Positions 48,926 to 62,194 of a stretch of 64,000 bases of DNA are shown here, piece after piece. This DNA is from Owenia fusiformis (lineage: Eukaryota; Annelida; Polychaeta; Sabellida; Oweniidae). Numbering within the stretch: the stretch's first letter is position 1; each line of letters opens with the position of its first letter. Made by a program: the position numbers and the translations under genes. Under the pieces are notes generated by a model. It was not told the origin of the DNA and did no database searches. It saw only the letters and a program-made list of their open reading frames with translations. The stretch lies in contig CAIIXF020000005.1 in the NCBI GenBank assembly GCA_903813345.2, forward strand, positions 16,745,375 through 16,809,374, read 5' to 3'.

Positions 48926-50817
48926 ATTTGGTATTAAGATGCTATATTACTCCATATTAAGTTCCAAAATTGTAGAATAAAAATTGCTGCGTATTAAAAG
49001 GAATCCTCTCGATGACTGGCCTCATTGACGAGGTACTGTTGGCCTTTTAGAATATGAGAGTATAATTCTTATCGTTAGGAGACATCTGAGAACATATATC
49101 ATATCCTCAAGCAAAGGTGAAGTTATACTCAATAAAGTCCAGATAAGACCAAGTGTTATGTTATACTTCAAGACAAAGATAACGAAGGGCTAAATTTTGA
49201 TAACTAATCAAATATAGTTATATTGACTTTTAAAATACAAAAGATTTGGCACAAAAATGTTTACTTTATATGTCATGTATGTGTGTACACCTTGAGTATG
49301 GTGTCAGTGATAAATTGACATCGAACTTAAATTTCGATCAGTGACACCATTTCAATTAATTTGTACCCTGATTTGGAATTTGGAGTGAAATGATCTATGA
49401 AGGCAGAATTTCTGAACGTTTTGGTCTTCGTTTCATAATTTTACTTAGACAGCTAGATTTACGCCATTCAAAATTCAGTCAAGGCGATACTATACTTTAA
49501 ATCTACTTGTAAAATTATATCTAGAAATGACGTTTTAAAAAGTGTTTATCAATTCCATGAATTCTATCAAATTAATCTTTTCCTTGAAAATGTAACTTCA
49601 TGGTCGAGTGAAAGTTTTTTTTGTATTGGAAAGATAATATTTTCTTTTATTGGATATATTTTAATTTGTATAACTTTCAGATACGCCAGGCTAACATGAG
49701 ACATGAACCACTAATTAAAACTGATGAATATTCAAGTTTAATGGAGCTTTAGTGTCATGTTCATTATCCGGGTCATTATCTAATGCCGTCTTATGAGACT
49801 ATCCATGCATGCTTATAACGTATGCTATTCTAAATCGATCCCCAAAAAAGTAAGGACAACATAAAAAATATGGACGTTTTTTACTCACCCTGCAAGCTTA
49901 CATATTTTATTGACATAGGTATTTATAAAAAATATCTGTTTGTTTTAACATGGGCTTTTACCCCTTGAAACCCCGTGGTTTTAAATTCCGTAAGATGGTA
50001 ATATATTATATAATGTTTGAACACGTCTTTTAGGGAACTTTAGCGTTATCGTGCTGTACTATACAAGGGGCGATCCATATATTCTGATAAAAATGCTTTC
50101 ATTTTGTGAATTTTTCACGTCATCTAATAAGTAAAGAGATAATGTTGCCATGGTAACCTGTATTGAGGGTAGGCAAGTGAAGTATGTCGTATAAAATACC
50201 AGACTTGTTGTTAACATCTTTTCTAAAAACGTTTGGTATTGTTGCTAAAAAATGTTTATTTGTGCTCAATATCACAACAACTCACAATACTGTAGAATTG
50301 TATGACAGAATGGACCAGATAGAATGTTGGCAGACTCAAGCTTTACATTCAATCGGCGAACGCCTATAGTAAATCTCATATGAATAAAGCCATTCTAATT
50401 GAAGAGATAGCTATTATATTTTAGCATATTTTGTAATTACATAATCTACGTGAGAGAGGAATGTGTGAAAAATCACAAAATGAGAGCATGTTTATCAGAA
50501 GATCTGGATCGTCCCTTGTATTAACCAAACCCTTCTGGCCCAGTTATCTACTCCCGACGGTTTGGTTACCCTTGTATATAATATACATGCTACGTATAAC
50601 AGTGTATAAATCAAAGATGGATAGCAAAAAAGATGGAAGCAACAACAAAATCCAGTATTATCTTTTTTCTCATATTTCTATCCCCAAATCAACTAAGATC
50701 GATTATCATGCCATCTTTGCTTAAAAATTATTTCTATCGCCCTTAGACTATGCTCGATACCTAAAGTCCAAACGACACAAAATCAAGCCGTTCATACTTC
50801 TACAGCACTATTTCAAT
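48926..50817. other. Head-to-head spacer between ACE and ARH3
   Basis: 1.9 kb between the two start codons. No gene recognised. A hairpin GGTGTCAGTGAT / ATCAGTGACACC lies at 49299-49348, and CAAGGGGCGATCCATATATT at about 50066 resembles a mariner-type left end without a clear partner. A shared promoter region is possible but not shown. Confidence 0.55.
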
Positions 50818-53800
50818 ATGGCAGCCCCCTGTGCCAAACAAATTCCGCCACTATTGTCAAAGTTTCAGGGATGTTTGGCGTCAGCAGTTATTGGAGACTG
50901 TTTAGGTGCCTCATGGGAAGGAATGTGTAGTATCAAAATGCGAGAAATAAACAAATACATGTCTGACTTGGAGAATAAACACGCAGGTTTGAGCAACACT
51001 AAAAAAAATAAAAATAAAAAAGTAAAAATCATAAACATTCGATCTGTAATCATGTTTTATACTCATGAGATCTGTCAGGATATCACTTTTAGTTGTTACA
51101 TGTTATCGTATCCTACCGACCACTTTAGATTGTGGACCACAATCTAAAGGGGTCGTAGGATGCGATAAGTTACATTAGACTATATCCTAGTCTATATCCA
51201 ATAGACTGAATTTCCTGAGAAATATTCCTGAATATTTTCATTCCAAATTTCCAAAAAATTTCAGACTAGAGGATATAGTCTAGACTATATCCTCTAGAAT
51301 TGTTTTCATGGCCTGACTTCGTCGCTAACATGCTAAATATAAGAGTTAGCTGACGTTTGGGAGTCTGACTTAGAGTCAATACATGTACGTCCAAATCCAA
51401 ACAGGGGGATAAACACGAACGGGTTCCAAATAATGGCAAGCAGATCATTGAATTGAATAATAGTACCTCTACTACCTCTACATAATATTTATAGCCTGAA
51501 AGATACAATATAATGATGTATACCAACAATCTTACAATAAAATAATCAATTATGATGATTAAGTTGTTCGGAATTACCCCCATGCTAGTGTTTGGAATTA
51601 CCCCCTCAAACTCTGTGCGTTTAAATAACTAGATGTCAATAATAAATGATTTAAATTTGGGTTTCTTGATATGCAGGGGTGACAGGATCTAGTATCATAA
51701 GTTAAGGGTATCATATAATGATATACCATCAATCTAATAATTAAAACAATTAAGTTTAAGTTAAGTGTTTGGAATTACCCCCATGCAAGTGTTCGGATTT
51801 ACCCCCCCAAAAAACTCCTGTTCGGAATTACCCCCCTAAAATACCTTGTAGTAAAAATGGAATAACCCAGATATTTTTTACAATTTTTCGTAATTTTTTC
51901 TGCAAATGCATTCTACAGTGGATAATACACATAATATATATAGAATCATAGCATAGATGTGCAGTACAGCCAAGCTAACTACATTTTTTGATGGGGGTGT
52001 TTGGAAATAGACGTACTGACTCTACCTTCTAAAGGTTAGAACCCGAATCTTAATGAAACCATATCACCTTTGTTGCGTCGATGATGATGCATAAACACAG
52101 CATTTGATAGAAATTAGTGTAAATGCTTTACCGACTTTTTCATTTTTCATCAATGTTGACTTCCGGGAAGACGTTGTAGTTATCACGAAATAACGCATTG
52201 ACCCTTGAACTCTACTTTGTTGACGTGTCAACCAAGCATGTCTGGTGTGAAAATTAAAAGAATATTAAGCAATGTTCTACATCTGCCAAGCTAAGTGAAG
52301 TAGCCAATATTTAAAATTACCAATTTCAAGTGAAGTACACAACGAACGAAACTGCGTGATCTACACTCCCACTATTGGTCTGAACGAAATGCTACGTAGA
52401 AATATGAGCCGTCTGCTGTATTAGTCGATTAATAGAGTAAGACCTGTTGGTGATGCTTTATAATTTAGACCAAAACATTGAAGAACAAACGAACCTGTAA
52501 ATCGTGAAAACAACGAACAAATATTCGGTTTTCACATATGTTCGGTAATTTTTCGTATTGAAACTTCCGGAACTTACAAGGAAATCATTCATTTTCACGG
52601 TCCATGATTTACTTCTTGGATGTTGTGGCAAATGCTCCATGGTTGACGGAACAAAGGTGATATGGTTTCATTAAGATTAGGGTTCTAACCTTTAGAAGGT
52701 AAGTCAGACTCCCAAACGTCAGCTAACTCTTATATTAAGCATGTTAGCGACGAACTCAGGCCATGAAAACAATTCTAGTCTGACATTTTTTGAAATTTGG
52801 AATGAAAATATTCAGACTATAGCCCACATATCTTAAAATTTATTTGTTTACATAGGAAGTGCCATTCAAAATGGCCGATTAGGAAAATTAATTTGCATAT
52901 TTGTTACTTCCCCTAGCTTTATTTCCATTTGACAATATGCTGTGTTACTTTTTATAGCATTTAATTGTACCTTACTACTGAATTGAATTGTTATAATGCT
53001 TATTTTTTGGAAGTGAAGTTTCCTAAAATTGATAATTGTGTGCAGGAAATTTCCTGTTTTTTCCCACAGGAGAGACATAATGATCAATAGACTGAATTCT
53101 CAGGAAATTCAGTCTATTGGATATAGTCTATAAGTTACATGTATATTTCCAGCTGCATGCATTGTTATTTTATGGGTTGTTTTATCAAAATTTTATAAAA
53201 GCATCACTACAGTTTGGAACAAAAATAATGACACATACATTGATTGCTGAAGTGAGGATTTCCCATGTTAAAAATAAGAGAATTTTAAAGAGGTCATACA
53301 CCAGTGGATGAGAGTATACAAAATGTAAAATATACAAATTTTAAGGGATATGTATCTTGACAATATTTGAGACTATAGGGCTTTCAAAACACCATGGTTT
53401 GGATATTGTGATAGAAAATCCACCTGTCATTTATTTTGTTCCAAACTGTACAGTAAAATTCTAAATGTTAGCAAGTACTTTGAATTTAAAAAATAAGCAA
53501 TCAAAGGCTCATATTGAAACAGTATATGTAAAAATAGAAACATTTATACATGTCCAAACTTTTGTATATTTTAGTTTGTTTTGTAGTTAAGCTCTCATAT
53601 CTGTGGCCTCTTATATTGATGCTTCTCCGCCATGTTATTTTCGGAAAAATTAAAATGGTTGAAACTCCCTAATTTACAAAAGGCCACAGCTTATTGGAAT
53701 ATAAATTATTATTGGCAGCTGCTATTAGTATTGTATTGTATTGTATTTTGTTTACCACCAATGGTGAGCAATACATGTACCTCTTGGGTATATCCCGTAT

Positions 53801-56719
53801 ATATACGGTCGTAATTTCCGTAATTAACCTGGAAGATAGACCCAGAAACCCCTCATTGAAGGAGCCCTGTGTTCTTTTATGTGCACTTATACATAGACAT
53901 ACAAGTACACACCACAGCCTTTTGTACGAGTTGCAGACCACTCAGTCAAACACCCTGAAGTACTTCACGCAAACAAGCAAATTTATTCTTGCCTGAACCG
54001 GGGATCGAATCCGGACCTATTGCGTAAGAGGTACCTGCGCTACCGCTGAGCTACAAGGGTGGACTTAGTGGACTTAGATTAGTGATAAATTGATTTTATC
54101 AAATTTATTGCTATCAGCAATAGTATCGATATAATAATATCATCAAATTTATTGCTATTAGTGATTATATTGATATCATCTTAATGTTATAGCTAAAATA
54201 AAAGTGATAATGCCATGGACTTTCAACTATTCATGTTCTAGTTGGATGCCCATGATATTACACACCTAAATGATACTCATTCATGGAACCACTTAATTTT
54301 CTCTCTTTTTCATAAAACAGGAAAACCATTATTGGAATTTACAAAAGAATACACAGACGACACGGCGATGGCTCGGCAAGTAGCAATGTCACTCATAGAG
54401 AATCAAGGGTTTGATGCAAGCTCAATGGCAAAAAGGTACACTTCCCATCCTAACACACCATGATTTCATTATAATGTAGCTTTATAACTTCATGCATGTG
54501 GATATACCGTTCAAAAGTTCTTCAGATTGATCCACCTTAGATATATAGGCCTTTGCATTGTCATATTAATGCAAGTAGTGCAAATGTTAGTCCAATAGTT
54601 TTGATCATTGGTGATTGAAGTCAATCAATACTTATTTCATATTAATATGTCAAAAAATATTTTAGATTTTCTGAAGAATACTTTGAGGAGCCATGGAGAG
54701 GTTATGGTGGGAATGTCATTAATGTCTTTCAACAACTAAAGGATTTGAACTACAAAGATCCATTTAAACCATCTCAAGAACAGTTTGGGGGCAGTGGTTC
54801 CTATGGAAACGGAGGAGCAATGCGGATCGCCCCAGCAGCTCTGTTCAGCTATAACAGTGATATTGAGGAGTTAAATGTAAGAATATGTGCATAATATTTG
54901 CTGAATTCCTTTATTTAAATATTGTTAAAAATTGCAATTTTGTTGTGATATAATGCTCATTAATTACTAATTGAGACCATTTGGCATTAGATTTTGATCT
55001 CATTGCCATAATTCGACTGATGGATTTTGCATACAAAGTAAGCAATCAAAAAAGGTTTTGCCTCTTCTTTTTTGTCTTCAAAGAACTAGTCAAAGCATGC
55101 CTTTTTGTGTTAGAAAATATCAATGTTCATTATAGGCTCTCAGTCGCAATATCACAATGTTGACCCATTCAAACATAAATGGCATCAATGGGGCGATTCT
55201 TGAAAGCAGCGCCATCTATCTGGCACTCCATCAACCTGCTGATGAGCCTCTAGATGTTAACAAATACATCGGGATCCTCTTGGAGATAATGAAAAAATTA
55301 GAATGCAACTATGCTCCAGAAAAGGAACTAGAAGCAACACCCTCTGAATTGTATGTATGCATTTATCCTCCTTTAGGCCATTCATTTATCCTCCTTTAGG
55401 CCATTCATTTATCCTCCTTTAGGCCATTCATTTATCCTCCTTTAGGCCATTCAAGGTTTAAAGATGTTAATGTCACCTCCTTTTCATGATACAAGCAAAT
55501 TTTCAGAAAAAAACAAACAAATTTTTAAATACCTTTATATGTTCCAGTAAATGCTTTAAGATGACAAAAACTTTACAATTGTGATCTAAGAGCATATTCT
55601 AGTGATGGGAGTTCCCAGATTGAAAGCTACATGTATTTCAACTTCAGAATTGTCTTAATTAAAAAGTTCATTTGAATTAAATGCGTGTGTCACTTTATCA
55701 ATAGCTAGCTCTCTTCATCTGTGTTATAGTATTTTTGCTATTGAATAATATAAATCCTTATACTTGTAGAAGTAAAATAAATAAAGGTTTTGTTTATATT
55801 TTTTTCACCTCCCACATTTTGAATGGCCTGATGAAATATTTATATGAACCTTGTGATATTTGACATGCATTTATAGTAATTTCTTAATATTTTGGTGTAA
55901 TTCTTCAAGTTATTCCTTTTTTGATTTAATGTAGGAAGCAGACACCATACTGTGACAAACTAAACATCATTAAGGAGCTGCTGAAGGAAGAAGAGACATC
56001 TATTGAGGACATAGAGAAACAACTAGGACATAATATTTCTGCTTTAGAATCAGTACCAACTGCCATATATACTTTTTTGAGAGGACTCTCTCCGATTCCT
56101 GGAATAGAGGTAGGTTTCATTATCCCACTGAATAAAGTTCATTTTAGAGGGATATACATACTACATACATGTATACTTGTAGAAAGGACATGTTCATTTG
56201 TTCATTCGCTTGTTTGGGTGATTACTCAAATACTCCAGGGAATGATCGATGTAATCTATTTTATATTTTGTCAAGAAAATTAATTTAAAGAGTATGCAGA
56301 GAAAACATATGGGGTTGGGTGTATAAATTAATCAAAAACTTTTCTTAAAAGTCTAATGTGTACGTACTATAGTGAGATCGAGAAAGTATTGTAACATCCT
56401 AACTGATGAAAGAAACATCTTAGCTGTAGTTTTTCTATCTATTTTAATTATAAAACCTATGTAGCAGTTATGTACAACTACCTGTTTATTAATGGTATAT
56501 ATATTTGACTTATTTCAGGATCAAGGTAACCCACTTAAACGAACAGTAATGTTTGCCATTGCAATTGGTGGAGATGTAGACACTATAGGTACAATGGCAG
56601 CAGCTATTACTGGTGCATATTATGGCATGGACATAGTGCCTCAAACATTGACTTATTGTTGTGAAGGTGTACAAGACTCTCTTAAATTTGCACATAAACT
56701 CCATACACTTGCAGGATGA
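50818..56719 (+). CDS. ADPRS: ADP-ribosylhydrolase ARH3 (ADP-ribosylserine hydrolase)
   Basis: Exons 50818-50986, 54321-54435, 54666-54876, 55136-55350, 55935-56109 and 56519-56719 join in frame to 361 residues; the human enzyme is 363. The family removes ADP-ribose from serine and degrades poly(ADP-ribose) and related esters, using two magnesium ions. Visible: the N-terminal Glu loop GASWEGM, the metal-binding YTDDTAMAR, GSYGNGGAMR, the AFESVPTAIY-like block (ALESVPTAIY) and the C-terminal metal site GGDVDTIGTMAAAITGAYYG. All expected Asp and Thr metal ligands are present, so it should be active. The ATG sits in TTTCAATATGGCA and begins MAAPCAK. Intron 1 (3.3 kb) carries nested transposons and a tRNA-derived SINE; exon 1 uses an unusual GTTTGA donor. 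Confidence 0.95.
51122..51150. repeat. Short perfect palindrome in ARH3 intron 1
   Basis: CTTTAGATTGTGGACCACAATCTAAAG. Confidence 0.85.
51165..53150. mobile_element. Composite nested inverted-repeat block in ARH3 intron 1
   Basis: Three nested layers. Outer: CCAATAGACTGAATTTCCTG (left) and CAGGAAATTCAGTCTATTGG (about 53102-53121). Middle: TTTTCATGGCCTGACTTCGT ... TTTGGGAGTCTGAC (51300-51372) inverted at 52697-52785, continuing as CTTCTAAAGGTTAGAACCC (52026) / GGGTTCTAACCTTTAGAAGG. Inner: 51373-52015, bounded by GAGTCAATACATGTACGTCC and its rough inverse, splits the left arm of the middle element and carries repeated GTTCGGAATTACCCCC motifs. None of it codes. Confidence 0.72.
53694..54062 (-). 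mobile_element. tRNA-derived SINE
   Basis: On the minus strand, 54062-53990 reads as a tRNA-like head: TTGTAGCTCAGCGGTAGCGC (A box) and CCGGATTCGATCCCCGG (B box and T arm), with a degenerate acceptor and anticodon stem. A 290-bp tRNA-unrelated tail follows. The imperfect stems and the fused tail argue for a SINE rather than a working tRNA gene. Confidence 0.75.
55361..55451. repeat. 23-bp tandem repeat beside ARH3 exon 4 donor
   Basis: Four nearly exact copies of ATTTATCCTCCTTTAGGCCATTC beginning about 10 bp after the exon 4 donor (GTATGT at 55351). Confidence 0.93.
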
Positions 56720-57425
56720 TTCAAATTCATTACTTTGGCGCTAAATTGTGATCAGTTTGTTGGGCAGATGTACATTTTAAGAATAAGAATAGGCCATTTT
56801 GGATATTGCATCCTGAAATCTTGTCTTTAAAGTCTTATCTACATGTTTTAAGCAAAACAGCTTACGATGGATTGATCTGAATTTTAGGGACATTTTTAGT
56901 ATGAAACTTTACACCTGTTTCTCCATGGATCCACTGAAACAGTTAATACAATATCTTTAGAACTGATTACTTATTGTGCATTATGGGGTAAATGTTTAAG
57001 TGGCCATTTTGGTTTTTCTCGTCCTAAAATCTAATCTTTAAAGTTTATACCAATATACATGTTTTCAGTCAAATGGATCAATCAATCCGTGTATGGTCTC
57101 AACTCATTTTTGTAATTGTAATTATGTATCTGAGGTTGTACCAGACTGCTCAGTTGAGAACATTGAGGAATGTTCCATGTACGTGTTACAGTATATTTTA
57201 TATTTACAAACAGATTATAGTATTTAAATCTTTCTAAAACATCATTTCTTGATTCTTTTTATTTTATTCGCCACCCACAACTTCAATCATCCATATTGCA
57301 TTAAGAAAGCTTAAAATTCTTAAAGAACATTCATTTCAATATGAAGTAAAATCCTGGCCGCTCGACCACACCATGGGCTTTTAATTAGAGTTGAAAGCCT
57401 ATGACCACACCAATGGTAACTTGAT

Positions 57426-57570
57426 AATGCCTTGGTCACATTTGCTCCGATTTTCACTACGGCGCCCGGCCGATTGAGTATTTTGTTCAAAATTGTATAC
57501 AATATTGAACAGAACACCCAATCTGGTGGGCGCCGGCCAATGGATCGGAGCAAATGTGACCAAGGCATAA
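57426..57570. mobile_element. 145-bp hairpin MITE
   Basis: ATGCCTTGGTCACATTTGCT / AGCAAATGTGACCAAGGCAT with symmetric GGCGCCCGGCC / GGCGCCGGCC inside and ATTGTATACAAT at the centre. Confidence 0.9.
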
Positions 57571-57796
57571 GTGCACAGTAAAATGATGACCATTGTGACT
57601 ACGAATGCAAAGTTTAGAAATATTGCTTGGGTAAGATCTCAGTACCTGAAGAGTGAACACAGGAGTGTTACGAGCCACAAAAAAGTAAGAATTATACTTT
57701 AGCTTCACATCTGTTGCTATTCTCACACTCCCCTACTTCATAAGTTCTTTTTTGGTAAAGATTGGTAGAGTTGTAATTTGCTGGCACGAATGGTAG

Positions 57797-58524
57797 CTAA
57801 AGGAGCATGTAGGTTATCGCAAACAACTTCAAACGATTCTAACTTGAATTGTGAATATTTTCTGATCATGAATATGGGTTTATCTTTTAGATCCATTCAT
57901 TATCTTCAAGAAAAGTATATATAATGATAATTTAGTTAATCAGATCTAAGTGATATTGAAGGGGCAATGGACCAATCAACATACTTTTTCAAAAATGTTG
58001 ACCTAATTTTCACCAAAAATGCAACCTTTTATTATTATATTGTTGAATGCATAAATAGCATGTGCTTTGAGACATGTTCAATTTCCTAAAAGGAAAAGTT
58101 GATTGCTCCAGGGACTTTAATGATACTGAATTAGGATGACCAAAATGAACTGAAACCAATGGATAGCATGAGATTTTTCAATGGGGAAATAACATGGGGA
58201 ACACTTATCTTAAAGCAATTAAGTTTTTATTTCAAGAACTATTTGATACATCAAAATAAAGTATAGTAATGCATTAAACATTGTAAAAAATCATTGCATT
58301 TTTGGTGAAAATGGGGTCAACATCTTTGAAAAAGTGTGTTGATTGGTTGATTACTAGTTAAATATCTCCAAATTTGTTTGACTTTATTATTACTGTATAT
58401 AATTTTCTCTGAGATAATGAATTGATCTAAAAGATAAACCTGTCTTCATTGTCAGAAAATAGTCATAATCCAAGATATAACCTTCTGAAATTGTTTGCGA
58501 TAACCTACGTGCTCCTTTGTCAAA
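57797..58524. mobile_element. ~730-bp palindromic element
   Basis: Arms GGAGCATGTAGGTTATCGCA / TGCGATAACCTACGTGCTCC, then TTTATCTTTTAGATC / GATCTAAAAGATAAA, and inner CCAATCAACATACTTTTTCA / TGAAAAAGTGTGTTGATTGG. Non-coding. Confidence 0.88.
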
Positions 58525-59196
58525 TCCGAGAAAGTACCCTCTTGTCCACATAGACCTTCCCTACAGTATGGATTTGCTTTCAGCATTCCGATTTGAAGTA
58601 AGATTTTGATCAGGAAGAGACTGCATTGTTCAAGATGCCAGTTTCTAACTCCATGGATGATGCAGTCAAAATTGTTTGCTTTTGAGATACTCAGTTATCT
58701 GTGTCCATAGTCTGAATTTTTGAACAATGCAATGTGTGTTAAATGAAAATTTACTGTGCTTTAAGATTCAGGAAAACTTTTTTGAGCATTGGTTGTAAGG
58801 ATTTTGCATTGGTCAGAGTTTCTGTTTGAATAAAGAACACGTAAACACAAGATGTGATTCTTGTAAATTAAAATATATATTCAGTTGTTGATGTTCAGAA
58901 TTATATTCCACAACACACTATTTAGATGAAAATATTCCTCTTAGTTCGTAATATGCATATAGGTGATAAATCAAATAAATACTGCATGTCTTTGGGAATG
59001 TGTATTTTACACTGAAACATGATATGTAGTTTACTATTAACAATGACATGAATATTCAGTGTAGCTTCAGGTATCAGTGTCCAAACTCAGTATGAAGAGG
59101 AAAATATTCTGAATAAATTGCGGGTATGTATTAATGCATGTATATCTGCTTTAACAGTCCATGACCTAGATTTGACATAGTCCATTTATGCATCCT

Positions 59197-62194
59197 TCAG
59201 AATTTATGATGGAATAATACTTCAGCATTAGCTGCATAGTTCATGGGTAGCTTGATACCCGCCTGCTTTGCACCAATTGCTGCAGCACCAAATGCTCCAT
59301 TCACATTCAATTTCATCAGAGTGAATTCTGGGACGAGGACTCCATTGTCACTTTGAGGTCTTAATCCTTCAAGAAATCCTGAAAATGAAACAGTTGTATC
59401 TTTAGCAGTTGAAATTGTAAGATTTAATACATAAATGTATACTGTTCTCATTCAGCTTTGAAGTTTGATCTAAAAGAAACAAAAAAGAAACCGCTATAAA
59501 ATACAAATGGAAAATAGCATATACAGTAAAACATGCAACGCTCTCCGGACTGGACAAAACTGTTCCATGTCGACAGGTGTTCCATATAGAGAGGGTCCAT
59601 GGGCCTACTCAAAATGCTGAATAAGCAAATATTTATTATTAGGAGCATTTTATCCTGAGATAACTAAAACAATAAAGACATGAGATCGAATTAAGTTTAT
59701 TTACATGTTGATATAAAATATTGGCCTCTGTTGATGTCTAGATGATGAAATACTGATGTGATACATAGAAATATGTTGGTAAGAACTGAAATTCAAGTTT
59801 GATACACCCCATTTTATAGCATTTATAATCTGCTAGTTTGGATCATCAAAAAATTAGAGATTTGGCTAAACGTGACACAAATACATTTCTATTACCTCCA
59901 AAAAACAATTGTATCAATCCCTAAATTATCTCAACTTTTCAGTTGCCATGATGGTTGCAGTCAAGCTTTGTTGGAAGAAAGCATTAGTGTCATGGCAATT
60001 AATATTAACAAACAGATTATAATATCAAGGTTATTATCAGAGTGTGGGATGTTCCATCCTGTTAACAATTGGCTTATCCTAATCTCATTCATATTAATCC
60101 AAGCCATTTAGAATCAGATATTGGCTTAATCCATTCACTCTGTAAAACAATAGAATGTACAGTGTAACCAAAGTGAAAAAATGAATTTACAATTGTTCCC
60201 AGTTGACAGGTATTCCTTATAGAAGGTCTATTAACATCTTAGTCAAATCGAAAAATATTTGGTTCGTTTGCAAACTGTTCAATGTAGAAGTTGTTCCATA
60301 AAGAAAAGTGTCCCATCGAACTGGTTTTACTGTATATTATATGTGTCTGTTCCTACATATATATTTTCGAAATAACTTAATTATTGTGTTGCAAGTCTTA
60401 CCTTCTTTTAGAAGGTCCCAACTCTTCCAGACTGACCCCACACTGACTACATGTAAGCCTCCCTCCATCGCCAGCAGACTCTACAACATAATGTGCCAGG
60501 TGTATAATACTGTATGTAAAATAGTTGCACAACATATTGTTTATCGGATTTGTGCATTGCAATATGAAAAAAAAGATGTTTATATATAATACAGATACAA
60601 TATAATGTATATGCACATGTATATGACAGTTGCATTATATTCAATATCTTTATTTGGCTGAAACTGCTAAATACCATATTTCGCCTGATTTATGACTCAA
60701 TCGATATTATTTTTATTAATGATGCCGTAATTAAAATGAAGCACAGTAAATCAAACCTTATCGATCTTTGGTGCTACTGCTAGTATATGATGAGCTAATA
60801 CTCTGCCAGCCTCCTTAAATATATGTAAACATAAAGGATCTTGGTGTTCAACTGCCTCTGGAACACAAAAATTTAATTTAAATGTAATCAATTTTCAAGA
60901 GTCAAGTAGGAAATCAGGGTATCCTTTGAGATTTTTTCATTAAGAAATGAGAGAAGGAGGGTTGATTTCAGTTTGATTTAGTTCATTGCAATATTTTGTA
61001 ATGCAACTGAACTTGAATGGTTAGATTTCTCCCTTTGAATTAATATTCATTTCTAAGTAACTGTGTTTAATTCAAATCAAACTAGAAAAAAAGGCAACAA
61101 CAAGGCATAGCAAATCATCTTACACATCAGACCAATTTTGCAGTTGTCATTACTCAAGGTAATGTTGCTTACATCATGTATGTACTAACATATACAGAAA
61201 AATGTTGACCCTTGACCTTGAAAACGTTACTTTTTTATACCTCAGTAGGTTTTTTCTAATTAAGGTGACCTAAATATGAATAAAACTCAATTTGAAAAAT
61301 TAACTTTTGTACCTTTCTAAGGTCATTGATTGTCAATCAAAGGTCAAATCTCAAAGCTAAAGTCAGATTTGAACTTCTGAGAACTTGTAGATGATTTTGA
61401 AAAAAGTGGTCAATTTGAAGCAAGTTGAAAAATAAATTTTTTGACCTTCAATATCTCAAAATCCAGGAAAAATTTGTCTAGATGTCAAAAGGCTCACCAA
61501 AAGAATACTAATATCTATCTGTGTGCAAAAATATTGAAGTGTATTGTCAGACATTGAAAAACTTTCAGGTCCATGAGAACACTAGTTCTTGAATTATTGC
61601 AAATGGTTACAAAATGTAACGAGTCCACTTATTTGTAGCCATGGTAACAGATTTTCATTTTCTTAAAATTAACTTTAATTAAAAGATTAAAATGAAAAGA
61701 CCCTTGGTCTCCTAATATTTAATTCCCTGATATGGGGAATCAAAGTTTTTTCTAGATTTTTTTTGTTTGACTATTTATTAAGCACACTTATATCATAATC
61801 AATTTAAATCAAAAATACTTTTAGGCCTCCAGGTAAACAACTACCTTAGATAAAAATTTCACTGGGCCTATTAATAAAATAAACATGGTTTGTAAAACTT
61901 ATTTTTATTCATTGATTGCTGCATCGTGTTCAAGACTTTTACCTCCTGCTGATTGCAACAATTATATTACATTTAGAAATATCAGACAGTTGGCAATAGA
62001 AGGAAACAGCGAACACAGGTTCTGGAAATACATATGACACATGTTTTGCTTCGTTCTGCCTTCACCCAATAATTAGAGACATGTACATTCACACGTACAC
62101 ACATACCTTTTGCTAAAAGTGCACACATGTTGGCAAAATATGCTTTTTCAAACTTGGAGTATAAGAAGTCTAACAGTTCAGCTTTTTCTTTTAT
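59197..62194 (-). CDS. NAGK: N-acetyl-D-glucosamine kinase, C-terminal part (continues off right edge)
   Basis: Exons 62194-62107, 60857-60757, 60480-60402 and 59378-59197 join in frame to about 149 residues and TGA. NAGK phosphorylates GlcNAc to GlcNAc-6-phosphate for salvage into the hexosamine pathway. The signature GSVWKSWDLLKEGF followed by FTLMKLN...GAAAIGAKQAG and LPMNYAANAEV is the C-terminal half of the ASKHA-fold kinase and matches vertebrate NAGK closely. The ATP-binding N-terminal half is not seen between 62195 and 64000, so it should lie further right. Exon 60857-60757 uses a GTTTGA donor. Confidence 0.92.
61190..61440. repeat. Partial copy of the receptor-intron repeat in a NAGK intron
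   Basis: TGACCTTGAAAACGTTACTT, CTCAGTAGG, GGTGACCTAAAT and TCAGATTTGAACTTCTGAGA occur in the same order as at 4108-4330 and 4700-4925, but the flanks differ. Confidence 0.82.

Larger units (their letters stand above)
56720..59196. other. Tail-to-tail spacer between ARH3 and NAGK
   Basis: 3' untranslated regions of both genes plus two palindromic elements (57426-57570, 57797-58524). No gene recognised. Confidence 0.6.

Noticed and set aside
50184-50369. Small plus-strand frame beginning MSYKIPDLL in the ACE-ARH3 spacer
   Set aside because: No recognisable domain or conserved motif; it lies next to a mariner-like end and is probably chance.
53990-54062. Functional tRNA gene
   Set aside because: A and B boxes are present, but the acceptor, anticodon and T stems have mismatches and a SINE-like tail is attached.
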